Shown here: positions 1 to 9,394 of the stretch, piece after piece | Position numbering within the stretch: position 1 is the stretch's first letter | Layout: each line of letters opens with the position of its first letter | Assembly (NCBI RefSeq): GCF_004216535.1 | Contig: NZ_SGWX01000001.1 | Location: 372,001 to 436,000, forward strand | Source of the DNA: Xylanimonas ulmi | GTDB taxonomy: Bacteria; Actinomycetota; Actinomycetes; Actinomycetales; Cellulomonadaceae | Direction of reading: 5' to 3' | DNA length: 64,000 nt | Notes under the pieces: model-generated | Databases searched by the model: none | What the model was told of the DNA's origin: nothing | What the model saw: only the letters and a program-made list of their open reading frames with translations | Position numbers and translations under genes: made by a program

Positions 1-168
1 GGCGACGCTGACGGCCGCGTTGTCGATGACGCGGTTGACCACCATGTCGGTGACCTCGGGCGTCGGGTCGATCCGCTCGGCGGCGACCGTGGCGATCGCG
101 TGGGCGAGCTGGCGCTCGCGGGGCAGGGGCTCGTCGCTGCGGTGGACGCGGACGTGATGGGTTCTCAT
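1..168 (-). CDS. prpD: 2-methylcitrate dehydratase PrpD, N-terminal part only
   Basis: The gene starts at 168 on the minus strand and runs off the left edge, so only 56 codons are visible. The N-terminus begins MRTHHVRVHRSDEPLPRE and continues through a V-N-R-x-I-D-N-A-A-V segment. Both match the start of actinobacterial MmgE/PrpD 2-methylcitrate dehydratases, which act in the methylcitrate cycle of propionyl-CoA breakdown. Its ATG overlaps the stop of the upstream gntR gene (ATGA), so the two are cotranscribed. The family call rests on a short stretch but agrees with the regulator beside it; the remaining cycle genes (citrate synthase, methylisocitrate lyase) would lie outside the window. 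Confidence 0.75.
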   Translation of the reverse strand, partial: MRTHHVRVHRSDEPLPRERQLAHAIATVAAERIDPTPEVTDMVVNRVIDNAAVSVA

Positions 169-887
169 GCGGGCTGTGCTCCCGTTCGGATGACGTTCTC
201 GAGGCTGTGGTGCAGGTGGACGTGGGTGGCGTGCGCGGCGAGGTCGGCGTCGCCCGCGGCGATGGCGGCGGCGATCGTTCGGTGCTCGACGGCGGCCGCG
301 GCCAGGCGGGCGGGGTCGTCCTGGGCGACGCGCCGGATGCGCTCCAGGTGCGTGCGCACGCTCGCGAGCGCGGCGGTCAGGTAGTCGTTGGCGGCCGCGG
401 CGTCGATCGCGGCGTCGAGGCGGGCCACGAGGCCGTAGTAGGCCGCGCGGTCGGGGGACTCGGCCGCGCCGGCGCCGTCGGGCGTGGGGCGCGCGCCGTC
501 GGGCGTGGGGTGTGCGCCGTCGTCGGGCCGGGGCTGGGTCGCGGCGAGCTCACGCGCGAGCGCGGTGAAGACGGTGGGGTCGCCGCGGCGGGCGGCCAGC
601 CGCGCGGCCTGTGTCTCCAGCGCCTGGCGCACCTCGTACAGCGCGTGCACCCGCCCCAGGTCCATGGGAGCGACGGCGAGCCCGCGCCCGCCGACGGCGA
701 CCGCGAGCCCGTCGGCGACCAGGCGGGCCAGCGCCTCGCGCACCGGGGTGCGCGAGACGCCCAGCCGTTCGGCCAGCTCGATCTCGCCGAGCGCGTCGCC
801 GGGCCGCAGCTCCCAATGGACGATGGCCTCGCGCAGCGCGCGGTACGCGCGCTCACCCGCGCGCGGTGTGACATCGGCGACACTCAT
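165..887 (-). CDS. GntR family (FadR/FCD subgroup) transcriptional regulator
   Basis: A 240-residue regulator. The winged helix-turn-helix lies near residues 12-75 (ELAERLGVSRTPVREAL, about 37-53, is the typical GntR recognition segment). A helical FCD ligand domain follows, ending in H-x-H-L-H-H. A low-complexity repeat, PTPDGA twice, sits in the middle of the ligand domain. The gene ends by overlapping prpD (ATGA), so it probably controls the methylcitrate operon and itself. I chose the ATG at 887 because the DNA-binding domain begins 11 residues later and a GTATAC operator lies immediately upstream. There is no Shine-Dalgarno there; TACGTT eight bases before the ATG suggests a leaderless transcript. 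The effector is unknown, 2-methylcitrate being a reasonable guess. Confidence 0.85.
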   Translation of the reverse strand: MSVADVTPRAGERAYRALREAIVHWELRPGDALGEIELAERLGVSRTPVREALARLVADGLAVAVGGRGLAVAPMDLGRVHALYEVRQALETQAARLAARRGDPTVFTALARELAATQPRPDDGAHPTPDGARPTPDGAGAAESPDRAAYYGLVARLDAAIDAAAANDYLTAALASVRTHLERIRRVAQDDPARLAAAAVEHRTIAAAIAAGDADLAAHATHVHLHHSLENVIRTGAQPA

Positions 888-946
888 GTATACAGAACGT
901 AGCCTTCCGCCGCCCTTCTGGCTAGAGCCGGGCCGGTTCTGTATAC
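888..946. promoter_or_regulatory. Paired GntR-type operators (GTATACAGAAC / GTTCTGTATAC)
   Basis: Two identical 11-bp sites in inverted orientation: GTATACAGAAC at 888-898 and GTTCTGTATAC at 936-946. Each contains the GTATAC core common to FadR-type GntR operators. The two cores are 53 bp apart, about five helical turns. The left copy touches the gntR start codon and overlaps its likely -10 (896-901). The right copy lies between gntR and ppk2. Autorepression of gntR-prp is the natural reading; an effect on ppk2 is possible. Confidence 0.7.
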
Positions 947-1036
947 GCGGGCCCGCTGTGACCGACGTCGGCCGACGTGTCCCCGCGGCCGGCGTGACGA
1001 CGGGACTACCGTCGGAGCACGACGAGAGGAGCACTC

Positions 1037-1960
1037 ATGAACGCCCTCCACCACGGCGGCGACTTCCCGCCGCAAGACCTGCGCGGGTACATCGAGTACC
1101 TGCGCGAACGCGGCTACTCGGTGCGCGACGGGCAGTCGCCCGACCCCGACCTCATCGACCCGCACGGCAACCCGGTGCTCACCTGGCAGGAGGGGTACCC
1201 GTACGCCGAGCGCATGGAGCGTGAGGAGTACGAGCTGATGAAGTACCGCCTCCAGGTCGAGCTGCTCAAGTTTCAGTACTGGTTGGAGGACCACGGGGAG
1301 CGTGTCGTGGTGCTGTTCGAGGGCCGCGACGCCGCGGGCAAGGGTGGCACCATCAAGCGCTTCACCGAGCACCTCAACCCGCGCACCGCGCGCGTCGTCG
1401 CGCTGACCAAGCCGAGCGAGCGCGAGCGGGGGCAGTGGTATTTCCAGCGGTACGTGCGCCACTTGCCGACGGCCGGGGAGATCGTGCTCTTCGACCGCTC
1501 CTGGTACAACCGCGCCGGCGTCGAGCGGGTCATGGGCTTTTGCACCGATGAGGAGTACGAGAGCTTCATGGTTCAGGCGCCGGTCTTCGAGCGCATGCTC
1601 GTCGAGTCCGGCATCCGCGTGATCAAGCTGTGGTTCTCGGTGTCGCGCACCGAGCAGCGCACCCGGTTCGCGATCCGCCAGCTCGACCCGGTGCGGCGCT
1701 GGAAGCTCTCGCCGATGGACCTCGCCTCGCTCGACCGCTGGGAGGACTACACGGTGGCCAAGGAGGCGATGTTCCAGCGCACCGACAAGCGGTACGCGCC
1801 CTGGACCATCATCCGCTCGAACGACAAGAAGCGGGCGCGCACCAACGCGATGCGGTTCTTCCTCAACCAGTTCGACTACGAGGACAAGGACCCCGCCGTC
1901 GTCGGCGCCCCCGACCCCCTCCTGGTCATGCGAGGCAAACAAGAGACCGCCGACGAATAA
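1037..1960 (+). CDS. ppk2: Polyphosphate kinase 2
   Basis: A 307-residue PPK2-family enzyme that transfers phosphate between polyphosphate and nucleotides in the cytoplasm. Walker A is GRDAAGKGG (96-104). The Walker B/lid segment LFDRSWYNRAGVE is at 151-163. A basic lid (residues about 225-240) and a conserved C-terminal NDKKRARTNAM segment follow. The single-domain length of about 300 residues is typical of class I PPK2, but ADP versus GDP preference cannot be read from sequence. A good Shine-Dalgarno (GAGGAGC) precedes the ATG, and TACCGT at 1007-1012 could be its -10. It is divergent from gntR and stands alone. A long inverted repeat follows its stop. Confidence 0.93.
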   Translation: MNALHHGGDFPPQDLRGYIEYLRERGYSVRDGQSPDPDLIDPHGNPVLTWQEGYPYAERMEREEYELMKYRLQVELLKFQYWLEDHGERVVVLFEGRDAAGKGGTIKRFTEHLNPRTARVVALTKPSERERGQWYFQRYVRHLPTAGEIVLFDRSWYNRAGVERVMGFCTDEEYESFMVQAPVFERMLVESGIRVIKLWFSVSRTEQRTRFAIRQLDPVRRWKLSPMDLASLDRWEDYTVAKEAMFQRTDKRYAPWTIIRSNDKKRARTNAMRFFLNQFDYEDKDPAVVGAPDPLLVMRGKQETADE

Positions 1961-1981
1961 CCCACCCCCACCCCACCCATT

Positions 1982-2066
1982 CCCGCGAGATACCGGAATC
2001 CCGTCGAAGTACCGGGGTCTGGTGCCCGAGAACCGGTACCTCGACGGGATTCCGGTATCTCGCGGG
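1982..2066. repeat. 34-bp near-perfect inverted repeat (long hairpin)
   Basis: Arms at 1982-2015 and 2033-2066 are complementary over 34 positions with one mismatch (A2008), and the loop is 17 nt. The arms read CCCGCGAGATACCGGAATCC outward and continue GTCGA-GTACCGG. This is much longer than an ordinary intrinsic terminator and has no T-tract. It lies 21 bp after ppk2 and could end its transcript, or be a copy of a dispersed repeat. It is flanked by C/G-rich CCCACCC and GGGTGGGG tracts. Confidence 0.85.
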
Positions 2067-2102
2067 GGTGCGGGTGGGGTGCGGGTGGGGTGGGTGTGCG
2101 GA

Positions 2103-2131
2103 CGGCCCGCCACCCATGGGGTGGCGGGCCG
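2103..2131 (-). terminator. Terminator hairpin after tRNA-Arg
   Basis: A perfect 13-bp stem, CGGCCCGCCACCC with GGGTGGCGGGCCG, and a 3-nt loop. It lies just beyond the 3' end of the minus-strand tRNA. No strong U-tract follows, as is common in actinobacteria. It could also stop rightward read-through from ppk2. Confidence 0.7.
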
Positions 2132-2138
2132 TTGCGTG

Positions 2139-2214
2139 TGGTGCGCCTGAAGGGACTCGAACCCCCGACCTTCTGCTCCGGAGGCAGACGCTCTATCCAC
2201 TGAGCTACAGGCGC
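2139..2214 (-). tRNA. tRNA-Arg (anticodon CCG)
   Basis: Read on the minus strand from 2214, this folds as a complete cloverleaf: acceptor GCGCCTG pairing with CAGGCGC, a D-loop with AGCTCAGTGGATAGAGC, and a T-arm GGGGGTTCGAGTCCC. The anticodon loop is CTCCGGA in a TCTGC/GCAGA stem, so the anticodon is CCG (arginine, reading CGG). The 3' CCA is encoded (2139-2141). CGG is a frequent Arg codon in such GC-rich DNA. Confidence 0.97.
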
Positions 2215-2425
2215 GGGGCCGACCGGGCTCTCACCCAAGCGGCCGGGACGAGACTACCAGCACCACCGCGCTCGTCGGCGCCCCCAACGCGGCGCCCGCC
2301 CATCGCGCGACCGCGAGACGGTGGCGCGGCGACGGCGCTGCGACACCGACGAGACGGCCCCGAACAGGCCGCGCGCTGGCCCCGGCCAGCCTGCGCCCGC
2401 CGGAAATCCGCTGTCCGCGCCCACG

Positions 2426-2431
2426 TAGAAT
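2426..2431 (+). promoter_or_regulatory. -10 element of leaderless argS
   Basis: TAGAAT lies exactly seven bases before the GTG start of argS, and there is no Shine-Dalgarno. Transcription would begin at the start codon itself, a common actinobacterial arrangement. No clear -35 is visible. Confidence 0.6.
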
Positions 2432-2438
2432 CGCCCCC

Positions 2439-4139
2439 GTGACCCCCGACGAGCTCTCCCGAGCCCTCAGCGCTGCCCTCGCCTCGGCTGTCGCCGACGG
2501 CGCCCTCGCCCTCGACCCCGCGGCCGTGCCCGCGCAGGTCCACGTCGAGCGACCCCGGCAGCGCGAGCACGGCGACTGGGCCACCAACGTCGCGCTCCAG
2601 CTCGCCAAGCGGGCGGGCACCACGCCGCGCGCGCTGGCCGAGGACCTCGCCGCGCGTCTCGCGGCGGTCGCGGGCGTCAAGAAGGTCGACGTCGCCGGAC
2701 CCGGGTTCCTCAACATCACGCTCGACGCCGCCGCCGCGGGCGAGCTCGCGCGCGCCATCGTCGAGGCGGGGCCGGCGTACGGCCGCAACGAGACCGAGGC
2801 CGGCAAGCACATCAACCTGGAGTTCGTCTCGGCCAACCCCACGGGGCCGATCCACATCGGCGGCGTGCGCTGGGCCGCCGTCGGCGACTCGCTCGCGCGG
2901 GTGCTGGAGGCCAGCGGCGCGCAGGTGACGCGCGAGTACTACTTCAACGACCACGGCACGCAGATCGACCGCTTCGCGCGCTCGCTGCTGGCCGCAGCCC
3001 GCGGGCAGGCCGCGCCCGAGGACGGCTACGGCGGCGCCTACATCCAGGAGATCGCCGACGCCGTCACGGCCGCCGCGGTCGCCGACGGCGAGACGCCCCC
3101 GGCCGAGCGCGACGACGTCGCGGCGCAGGAGGCGTTCCGTGCGCGCGGCGTCGAGATGATGTTCGGCGAGATCAAGACGTCGCTGCACGACTTCGGCGTG
3201 GACTTCGACGTCTACTTCCACGAGGACTCGCTGCACGAGTCGGGCGCGGTGGACCGCGCCGTCGAGCGCCTGCGCGAGCTGGGGCACATCTTCGAGGCCG
3301 ACGGCGCCACCTGGCTGCGCACCACCGAGTTCGGCGACGACAAGGACCGCGTCGTCATCAAGTCCGACGGCGACGCCGCGTACATCGCGGGTGACATCGC
3401 CTACTACCTCGACAAGCGCGAGCGCGGCGCCGACGAGGCGATCTACATGCTCGGCGCCGACCACCACGGCTACGTCGGGCGCATGATGGCGATCTGCGCG
3501 GCCTTCGGCGACACGCCGGGGGTGAACATGCAGATCCTCATCGGCCAGCTCGTCAACCTGGTCCGCGAGGGCCAGCCGGTGCGCATGTCCAAGCGTGCGG
3601 GCACCGTCATCACCATCGACGACCTGGTCGACGCCGTCGGCGTGGACGCCGCGCGCTACTCGCTCGCGCGCTTCGCCGCCGACTCCACGATCGACCTGGA
3701 CCTCGACCTGCTGGCCAGCCAGAAGAACGAGAACCCCGTCTTCTACGTCCAGTACGCGCACTCGCGCACGGCCGCCGTCGACCGCAACGCCGACGAGCGC
3801 GGCGTGCGCCGGGCCGACGGGTTCGACCCGTCGCTGCTCGACCACGAGACCGAGTCGGTGCTGCTCGGCCGCCTGGCCGAGTTCCCGCGCGTCGTGGGGG
3901 AGGCCGCCGCGCTGCGCGAGCCGCACCGCGTCGCGCGCTACCTCGAGGCGCTCGCGGGCGACTTCCACTCCTGGTACCAAGCGAAGGACGCGGACGGCGC
4001 TCAGCGCCGGGTGCTGCCCTACCCCGACGAGCCGGTGACCGACACCCACCGCACGCGCCTGTGGCTCAACGACGCCGTGCGCCAGGTGCTCGCCAACGGC
4101 CTCGGCCTGCTCGGCGTCTCCGCCCCGGAGCGCATGTGA
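2439..4139 (+). CDS. argS: Arginyl-tRNA synthetase
   Basis: A 566-residue class I synthetase that charges tRNA-Arg. An N-terminal ArgRS domain (about 1-100) leads to the catalytic Rossmann domain with [11 protein letters not shown] (HIGH motif, 139-142) and RMSKRAGT (KMSKS equivalent, 382-386, in the form usual for ArgRS). The DALR anticodon-binding domain begins around VQYAHSR and ends at the C-terminus. Length is normal. The GTG at 2439 is supported by a TAGAAT -10 seven bases upstream (leaderless). Its stop overlaps the lysA start (GTGA), so it heads a translationally coupled amino-acid operon, the same order as in mycobacteria. Confidence 0.97.
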   Translation: MTPDELSRALSAALASAVADGALALDPAAVPAQVHVERPRQREHGDWATNVALQLAKRAGTTPRALAEDLAARLAAVAGVKKVDVAGPGFLNITLDAAAAGELARAIVEAGPAYGRNETEAGKHINLEFVSANPTGPIHIGGVRWAAVGDSLARVLEASGAQVTREYYFNDHGTQIDRFARSLLAAARGQAAPEDGYGGAYIQEIADAVTAAAVADGETPPAERDDVAAQEAFRARGVEMMFGEIKTSLHDFGVDFDVYFHEDSLHESGAVDRAVERLRELGHIFEADGATWLRTTEFGDDKDRVVIKSDGDAAYIAGDIAYYLDKRERGADEAIYMLGADHHGYVGRMMAICAAFGDTPGVNMQILIGQLVNLVREGQPVRMSKRAGTVITIDDLVDAVGVDAARYSLARFAADSTIDLDLDLLASQKNENPVFYVQYAHSRTAAVDRNADERGVRRADGFDPSLLDHETESVLLGRLAEFPRVVGEAAALREPHRVARYLEALAGDFHSWYQAKDADGAQRRVLPYPDEPVTDTHRTRLWLNDAVRQVLANGLGLLGVSAPERM

Positions 4140-5533
4140 GCCCCCGCCCGGCGCCCGCCCTCGGCGGGCCACCGTGGCCGTCGTCGGCGCGCCGCGGCGA
4201 CGACGGCGCCCTCGTGCTGGGTGGTGTGGGCGTCGCGGCGCTCGCGGCCGAGCACGGCACGCCGGCGTACCTGCTCGACGAGCGCGACTTCCGCGACCGC
4301 GCGCGCGCCTACCGCACGGCGTTCGAGGACGCGTTCGCCGCGGTGGGCGCGGGCGTCGACGTGTACTACGCGGGCAAGGCGCTGCTGACGGTCGCCGTCG
4401 CGCGCTGGGCGCACGAGGAGGGCTTGCGGGTGGACACCGCCTCGGGCGGCGAGCTCGCCATCGCGCTGCGCGCGGGCGTGCCGGGCGCCGACCTGGGCCT
4501 GCACGGCAACAACAAGTCCGACGCCGAGCTGGCGGCGGCGCTCGACGCCGGGGTGGGCCGCGTCATCGTCGACTCGCTCACCGAGATCGAGCGCGTCGCG
4601 GACCTCGCCGCCGCGCGCGGCGTCGTCGCGCCCGTCATGGTGCGCGTGACCACGGGCGTGCACGCGGGCGGCCACGAGTACATCTCGACCGCGCACGAGG
4701 ACCAGAAGTTCGGCCTGTCGGTGAACGCGGGGCCCGACGGCGGTGACTCGCCCGCGGTCGCGGCGCTGCTGCGCGTCCTGGAGCGCCCGAGCCTGCGACT
4801 GCTGGGCGTTCACAGCCACATCGGGTCGCAGATCCTCGACGGCGCGGGGTTCGTCGAGGCCGCGCGCACCGTGCTGCGCCTGCGCGCCCACCTGGCGTTG
4901 CGCACCGGCGTCCTGGTCGAGGAGGTCGACCTCGGCGGCGGCTACGGCATCGCCTACCTGCCCGGCGAGGAGACGCTCGACCCGCGCGCGGTCGCGGGTG
5001 ACATCGCGGCGGCGGTCGCCCATGCCTGTGACGAGCTCGGCACCGGACTTCCGCGCATCTCGATCGAGCCGGGGCGCGCCATCGTCGGCCCGGCCGGCGT
5101 CACGCTGTACACGGTCGGCACGGTCAAGCCCGTCGTCGTCACCGACGGCGGGCAGGGCGATGACGCCGCGTTCACGCGTCTGTACGTCTCGGTCGACGGG
5201 GGCATGAGCGACAACATCCGCCCCGCGCTCTACGGCGCCCGCTACCACGCCGAGCTGGTGGGGCGCGCGAGCGACGCCGAGCCGGTGCGCGCGCGTGTGG
5301 TGGGCAAGCACTGCGAGTCAGGCGACATCGTGGTGCACGACGTCGAGCTGCCGGGCGACATCCGCGCGGGCGACCTGCTGGCGGTGCCGGCGACGGGCGC
5401 CTACGGGCGCTCGATGGCGTCGAACTACAACCAGCTCACGCGTCCGCCGGTGGTCGCGGTCGGCGACGGCGCGTCGCGTGTGCTGGTGCGCCGCGAGACC
5501 GTCGAGGACCTGCTGGCCCTCGACCTGGGCTGA
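4136..5533 (+). CDS. lysA: Diaminopimelate decarboxylase
   Basis: A 465-residue PLP enzyme that makes L-lysine from meso-diaminopimelate, the last step of lysine synthesis. The PLP lysine is K81 in YYAGKALL. The HSHIGSQ segment (about 224-230), an EPGR phosphate-binding motif and CESGD (C393 at the dimer-interface active site) are all present. The N-terminus has a short Pro-rich lead. GTG at 4136 overlaps the argS TGA by 4 bp, which fixes the start. A nested pair of short inverted repeats follows the stop and probably ends the argS-lysA unit. Confidence 0.96.
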   Translation: MSPRPAPALGGPPWPSSARRGDDGALVLGGVGVAALAAEHGTPAYLLDERDFRDRARAYRTAFEDAFAAVGAGVDVYYAGKALLTVAVARWAHEEGLRVDTASGGELAIALRAGVPGADLGLHGNNKSDAELAAALDAGVGRVIVDSLTEIERVADLAAARGVVAPVMVRVTTGVHAGGHEYISTAHEDQKFGLSVNAGPDGGDSPAVAALLRVLERPSLRLLGVHSHIGSQILDGAGFVEAARTVLRLRAHLALRTGVLVEEVDLGGGYGIAYLPGEETLDPRAVAGDIAAAVAHACDELGTGLPRISIEPGRAIVGPAGVTLYTVGTVKPVVVTDGGQGDDAAFTRLYVSVDGGMSDNIRPALYGARYHAELVGRASDAEPVRARVVGKHCESGDIVVHDVELPGDIRAGDLLAVPATGAYGRSMASNYNQLTRPPVVAVGDGASRVLVRRETVEDLLALDLG

Positions 5534-5547
5534 CCGCCGCGTCCCGC

Positions 5548-5630
5548 GTGGTTTCGACAGGCTCAACCCCCGGTGGTTGAGCCCGTCGAGACCCCCGGCG
5601 AGTTCGGTGGTTGAGCCCGTCGAAACCACC
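5548..5630. repeat. Three copies of the GGTTGAGCC/GTCGAAACC hairpin repeat
   Basis: Copies lie at 5548-5568 (minus orientation), 5572-5594 and 5606-5630 (plus). The core is GGTGGTTGAGCC(T/C)GTC followed by GAAACCACC. The outer GGTGGTT and AACCACC are complementary, so each copy can fold alone. Copies 1 and 2 are also inverted relative to each other and can form one larger stem. The position behind lysA suggests a termination or mRNA-end role. The same element occurs at 11.3, 33.1 and 36.0 kb. Confidence 0.85.
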
Positions 5631-5736
5631 CGTCCGGACAGGGCGGCCTCCGCGGGCTCGACCATCGACGATCCACCCGGCGACGGCGTGGCGCTCCACG
5701 CGCTGGACGGGGGCCGTCTCGCCCGCCAAGACGCCC

Positions 5737-5742
5737 TATCCT
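5737..5742 (+). promoter_or_regulatory. Candidate -10 of the hom-thrC-thrB operon
   Basis: TATCCT, followed by GG, lies 35 bp before the hom GTG. The same TATCCTGG string lies upstream of both divergent genes near 47.5-47.8 kb. No convincing -35 hexamer is seen. Weak by itself, but the gap after lysA needs a promoter. Confidence 0.35.
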
Positions 5743-5777
5743 GGGGCCGACATCCCCCCGATGACCGGAGGTGCCCT

Positions 5778-7091
5778 GTGCCCGAGACGTCGAGCCCCGC
5801 CCCGCTGCGCGTCGCGCTGCTCGGGTGCGGTGTGGTGGGCACTGAGGTGGCCCGCGGAATCCTCGAGAACCCGATCGACCTCGCAGCCCGCGTGGGCGCC
5901 CCCGTCGAGCTGGCCGGGATCGCAGTCCGCTCGCTCGACGCCGAGCGCGACCCCGCCGTCCCGCGCGACCTGCTGACCACCGACGCCACGGCGCTGGTCG
6001 ACGGCGCCGACGTCGTCGTCGAGGTCATGGGCGGCATCGAGCCCGCGCGCACGCTGATCGCGCGCGCCCTCGCGGGTGGCGCCGCCGTCGTCACCGCCAA
6101 CAAGGCGCTGCTCGCCGAGCGCGGCCCCGAGCTGTTCGAGGCGGCCGACGCGGCCGGCGTCGACCTGCTGTACGAGGCCGCGGTCGCCGGCGCCATCCCG
6201 ATCGTGCGACCCATCCGCGAGTCGCTCGCGGGCGACCACGTGCGCCGCATCCTCGGCATCGTCAACGGCACCACGAACTACGTGCTCGACCGCATGGCCA
6301 CCGAGGGGCTTGAGCTCGACCAGGCGGTCAAGGAGGCGCAGGCGCTCGGGTACGCCGAGGCCGACCCGACCGCCGACGTCGACGGGTTCGACGCCGCCGC
6401 CAAGGCCGCGATCCTGGCCAGCCTCGCGTTCCACACGCGCGTGGCGCTCAAGGACGTCGCGCGCGAGGGCATCCGGGGCGTCAGCGCCGCCGACGTCGCC
6501 TGGGCGAGCCGCACGGGCCACGTCATCAAGCTGCTCGCGGTCGCCGAGGTCATCGGCCCGGTCGACGACGGCGAGATCTCGGTTCGCGTGCACCCTGCGC
6601 TCGTGCCCGCCGACCACCCGCTGGCCGCGGTGCGCGGCGCGTTCAACGCGGTGTTCGTCGAGGCCGACGGCGCGGGTCCGCTCATGTTCTACGGCCAGGG
6701 CGCCGGCGGCCGTCCGACGGCGTCGGCGGTGCTGGGCGACGTCGTCTCGGTCGCGCGCCGGCGCCTGACCGGCGGCAAGGGCCTGCGCGAGTCGAAGGAC
6801 CAGGCGTTCCCGGTGCTGCCGCCCGAGGCGGCCGTGACCCGCTTCCAGGTGCGCCTGTCGGTCGCCGACCGCCCGGGCGTGCTCGCCCAGGTCGCGGGCG
6901 TGCTGGCCGACCACGGCGTCTCGATCGACACGGTCCGCCAGTCCTCGCCCGACGAGGAGGGCGGTGCCGCGCACCTGATCATCTCCACGCACGCGGCGCG
7001 TGAGGCCTCGCTGCGCGCGACGGTCGACGCGGTCGCCGGCCTGGAGCCCGTGCGTCAGGTCATCTCCGTCCTGCGAGTCGAGGGAAGCTGA
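5778..7091 (+). CDS. hom: Homoserine dehydrogenase
   Basis: A 437-residue enzyme that reduces aspartate semialdehyde to homoserine, the branch point for threonine and methionine. The nucleotide-binding motif GCGVVG is at 16-21. The catalytic domain carries NGTTNYVLD and [12 protein letters not shown]-type segments. A C-terminal ACT domain (from about residue 355) gives allosteric control, typically by threonine. There is no fused aspartate kinase. GTG at 5778 has GGAGG seven bases upstream; a nearby out-of-frame GTG at 5771 is excluded. It is the first gene of hom-thrC-thrB. Confidence 0.96.
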   Translation: MPETSSPAPLRVALLGCGVVGTEVARGILENPIDLAARVGAPVELAGIAVRSLDAERDPAVPRDLLTTDATALVDGADVVVEVMGGIEPARTLIARALAGGAAVVTANKALLAERGPELFEAADAAGVDLLYEAAVAGAIPIVRPIRESLAGDHVRRILGIVNGTTNYVLDRMATEGLELDQAVKEAQALGYAEADPTADVDGFDAAAKAAILASLAFHTRVALKDVAREGIRGVSAADVAWASRTGHVIKLLAVAEVIGPVDDGEISVRVHPALVPADHPLAAVRGAFNAVFVEADGAGPLMFYGQGAGGRPTASAVLGDVVSVARRRLTGGKGLRESKDQAFPVLPPEAAVTRFQVRLSVADRPGVLAQVAGVLADHGVSIDTVRQSSPDEEGGAAHLIISTHAAREASLRATVDAVAGLEPVRQVISVLRVEGS

Positions 7092-7102
7092 GGAGCCCAC
7101 CA

Positions 7103-8173
7103 GTGGCCAAGCAATGGAACGGCGTCATCGCCGAGTACGCCGACCGCCTGCCCGAGCACGTGCGGCAGACGGTCGTCACGCTGGGCGAGGGCGGCACGCC
7201 GCTCGTGCCCGCGCCGGCGCTGTCGGAGCGCACCGGCGCGCAGGTGTGGATCAAGGTCGAGGGCATGAACCCGACCGGATCGTTCAAGGACCGCGGCATG
7301 ACGACGGCGATCTCGGCCGCCGCGGGCCGCGGCGCCAAGGCCGTGGTGTGCGCCTCGACGGGTAACACCTCGGCGTCGGCGGCCGCCTACGCGACCCGCG
7401 CGGGGATGCGGTGCGCGGTGCTGGTGCCCGACGGCAAGATCGCGATGGGCAAGCTCTCGCAGGCCATCGCGCACGGCGCGGTGCTGCTGCAGGTCGACGG
7501 GAACTTCGACGACTGCCTGGTCGCGGCGCGCAAGCTCGCCGAGGCCTACCCGGTCGAGCTGGTCAACTCGGTCAACCCCGACCGCATCGAGGGGCAGAAG
7601 ACGGCCGCGTTCGAGATCGTCGACGCGCTGGGCGACGCGCCCGACATCCACGCGCTGCCGGTGGGCAACGCGGGCAACATCACCGCCTACCGCAAGGGCT
7701 TCGTGGAGTACGCGGCCGACGGCGTGGCGTCGAAGGCGCCGGTCATGTGGGGCTTCCAGGCCGCGGGCGCCGCGCCCATCGTCAAGGGCCACCCGATCGA
7801 CGAGCCCGAGACCATCGCCACGGCGATCCGCATCGGCAACCCCGCCTCGTGGGAGCAGGCCGTCGCGGCGCGCGACGAGTCGGGCGGCGTCATCGAGGCC
7901 GTCACGGACGCGCAGATCCTCGCGGCCCACCGCGTGCTGTCGAGCGAGGTCGGCGTGTTCGTCGAGCCCGCCTCGGCCGCGGGCGTCGCGGGCGTGCTGG
8001 CGCGCGCCGAGGCCGGGCTCGTCCCGGCCGGCGCGCGCATCGTCATCACGGTGACCGGGCACGGACTGAAGGACCCGGGCTGGGCGCTGCGCACGCTCGA
8101 GGGCGAGGAGGTCGAGCCCGTGCGGGTCACGGCCGACGTCGTCTCGATCGCCGCGGCCCTCGGGCTCGAGTGA
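7103..8173 (+). CDS. thrC: Threonine synthase
   Basis: A 356-residue PLP enzyme that converts O-phosphohomoserine to threonine. The PLP lysine is K62 in [10 protein letters not shown], followed by the substrate loop [15 protein letters not shown] glycine-rich phosphate loop (PVGNAGN) and a C-terminal [11 protein letters not shown] segment complete the fold. The short length places it in the compact bacterial class (about 350 aa). GTG at 7103 follows GAGGAGCC 11 bp after hom. It is followed by thrB, so the last enzymes of threonine synthesis are cotranscribed. Confidence 0.96.
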   Translation: MAKQWNGVIAEYADRLPEHVRQTVVTLGEGGTPLVPAPALSERTGAQVWIKVEGMNPTGSFKDRGMTTAISAAAGRGAKAVVCASTGNTSASAAAYATRAGMRCAVLVPDGKIAMGKLSQAIAHGAVLLQVDGNFDDCLVAARKLAEAYPVELVNSVNPDRIEGQKTAAFEIVDALGDAPDIHALPVGNAGNITAYRKGFVEYAADGVASKAPVMWGFQAAGAAPIVKGHPIDEPETIATAIRIGNPASWEQAVAARDESGGVIEAVTDAQILAAHRVLSSEVGVFVEPASAAGVAGVLARAEAGLVPAGARIVITVTGHGLKDPGWALRTLEGEEVEPVRVTADVVSIAAALGLE

Positions 8174-8198
8174 CGCGACCGGACTGAGAGGAGCGGCC

Positions 8199-9161
8199 GT
8201 GCAGTTCGGAGCGGACCACGTCGTCGTCCGGGTCCCGGCGACCAGCGCCAACCTGGGCCCAGGCTTCGACGCGCTCGGTCTGGCGCTGGCGCTCTACGAC
8301 GAGCTCGAGGTGCGGATCGTCGCGAGCGACGACGTCGTCGTCGAGGTCTACGGCGAGGGCGCGGGCCAGGTGCCGACCGATGAGGAGCACCTGGTGGTCC
8401 GCGCGCTGCGGCACACGCTCGACGCGGTCGGCATGCCGCAGACCGGGCTGCGGATGCGCTGCTCCAACCTCATCCCGCACGGCCGTGGGCTCGGCTCGTC
8501 GGCCGCGGCCGTCGTCGCGGGCGTGATCGCGGCCCGAGCGCTGCTCGCCGACCCGCGCGTGCTGGACTCGCGCGCGGTGCTCGGCATCGCGACGCAGTTC
8601 GAGGGCCACCCCGACAACGCGGCGCCCGCGATCATGGGCGGCGCCACGGTCGCGTGGCAGGACGCCGACGGCCCGCGCGCCGTCGGGCTCGACGTCGACC
8701 CGTCGGTCGTCGCGACGGTGCTGGTGCCCGACGCGCGCCTGGCCACCTCGCGCGCGCGGGCCGTGCTGCCCGAGGCCGTGCCGCACGCCGACGCGGCCTT
8801 CAACGCGGGGCGCGCCGCGCTGCTGGTCGAGGCGCTCGCGCGCCGGCCCGAGCTGCTGTGGGAGGCGACCGAGGACCGGCTGCACCAGCAGTACCGCGCG
8901 GGCGTCATGGCGGCCTCCTCGGAGCTGCTGCGCGCGCTGCGCGCGGAGGGCTTCGCCGCGACGGTCTCGGGCGCCGGCCCGACCGTGCTCGTGCTCACTC
9001 CTAAGGACGACGTGCGCGCGCTCGACCAGGTGCTGGCCGGGCTGGTCGACGGCCTCGCCGGGTGGCGGGTGCTGCGCCCTGGCGTCGACACGCAGGGCGC
9101 GCGGGCGCGACGTGTGGCATCGGCGTCCAGTGGCGTCACCCCGAGTGGTAGAGTGCAGTAA
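8199..9161 (+). CDS. thrB: Homoserine kinase
   Basis: A 320-residue GHMP-family kinase that phosphorylates homoserine to supply ThrC. The ATP-binding motif PHGRGLGSSAAA is at 93-104. An N-terminal PATSANLGPGFD motif (substrate-binding, family signature) and the C-terminal GAGPTVLVL motif are present. GTG at 8199 is preceded by GAGAGGAGC. The gene comes third in thrC order hom-thrC-thrB. The stop at 9161 is followed by the 233-nt rho leader. Confidence 0.95.
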   Translation: MQFGADHVVVRVPATSANLGPGFDALGLALALYDELEVRIVASDDVVVEVYGEGAGQVPTDEEHLVVRALRHTLDAVGMPQTGLRMRCSNLIPHGRGLGSSAAAVVAGVIAARALLADPRVLDSRAVLGIATQFEGHPDNAAPAIMGGATVAWQDADGPRAVGLDVDPSVVATVLVPDARLATSRARAVLPEAVPHADAAFNAGRAALLVEALARRPELLWEATEDRLHQQYRAGVMAASSELLRALRAEGFAATVSGAGPTVLVLTPKDDVRALDQVLAGLVDGLAGWRVLRPGVDTQGARARRVASASSGVTPSGRVQ

Positions 9162-9394
9162 GCCTTCAGGCATCGGCCACACCCATTTGCGGTCAACGGC
9201 CGACCTCGGAGCCACCCCCACCGAATCGCGCAGTTCGAGCGCTTGTTCTGCCTGTTCCGTACGTGTTCGCGGGCGCAGGCGCCGAGGGAGAAGGCCAAGA
9301 ACCCCGTCAGTGACGTCGACGTACCGCTGACGCGGGGATCACGCGCTCCGGCGACACCGCCGGACGCCCCGCGAACGAGGGGGAAGGGTCCTTC
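9162..9394 (+). promoter_or_regulatory. Untranslated leader and promoter region of rho
   Basis: A 233-bp gap with no convincing gene. Long leaders upstream of rho are usual because Rho autoregulates by attenuation. The segment is C-rich at the start (CCACCCCCACCG) and could hold a Rho-utilisation site. TAGAGT at 9148-9153, inside the end of thrB, could be a -10. I see no conserved riboswitch fold. Confidence 0.4.

Noticed and set aside
2205-4172. Long minus-strand open frame (over 600 codons) opposite argS
   Set aside because: A mirror of a real high-GC gene; composition is Arg/Val/Asp-rich with no family motif, and argS is certain.
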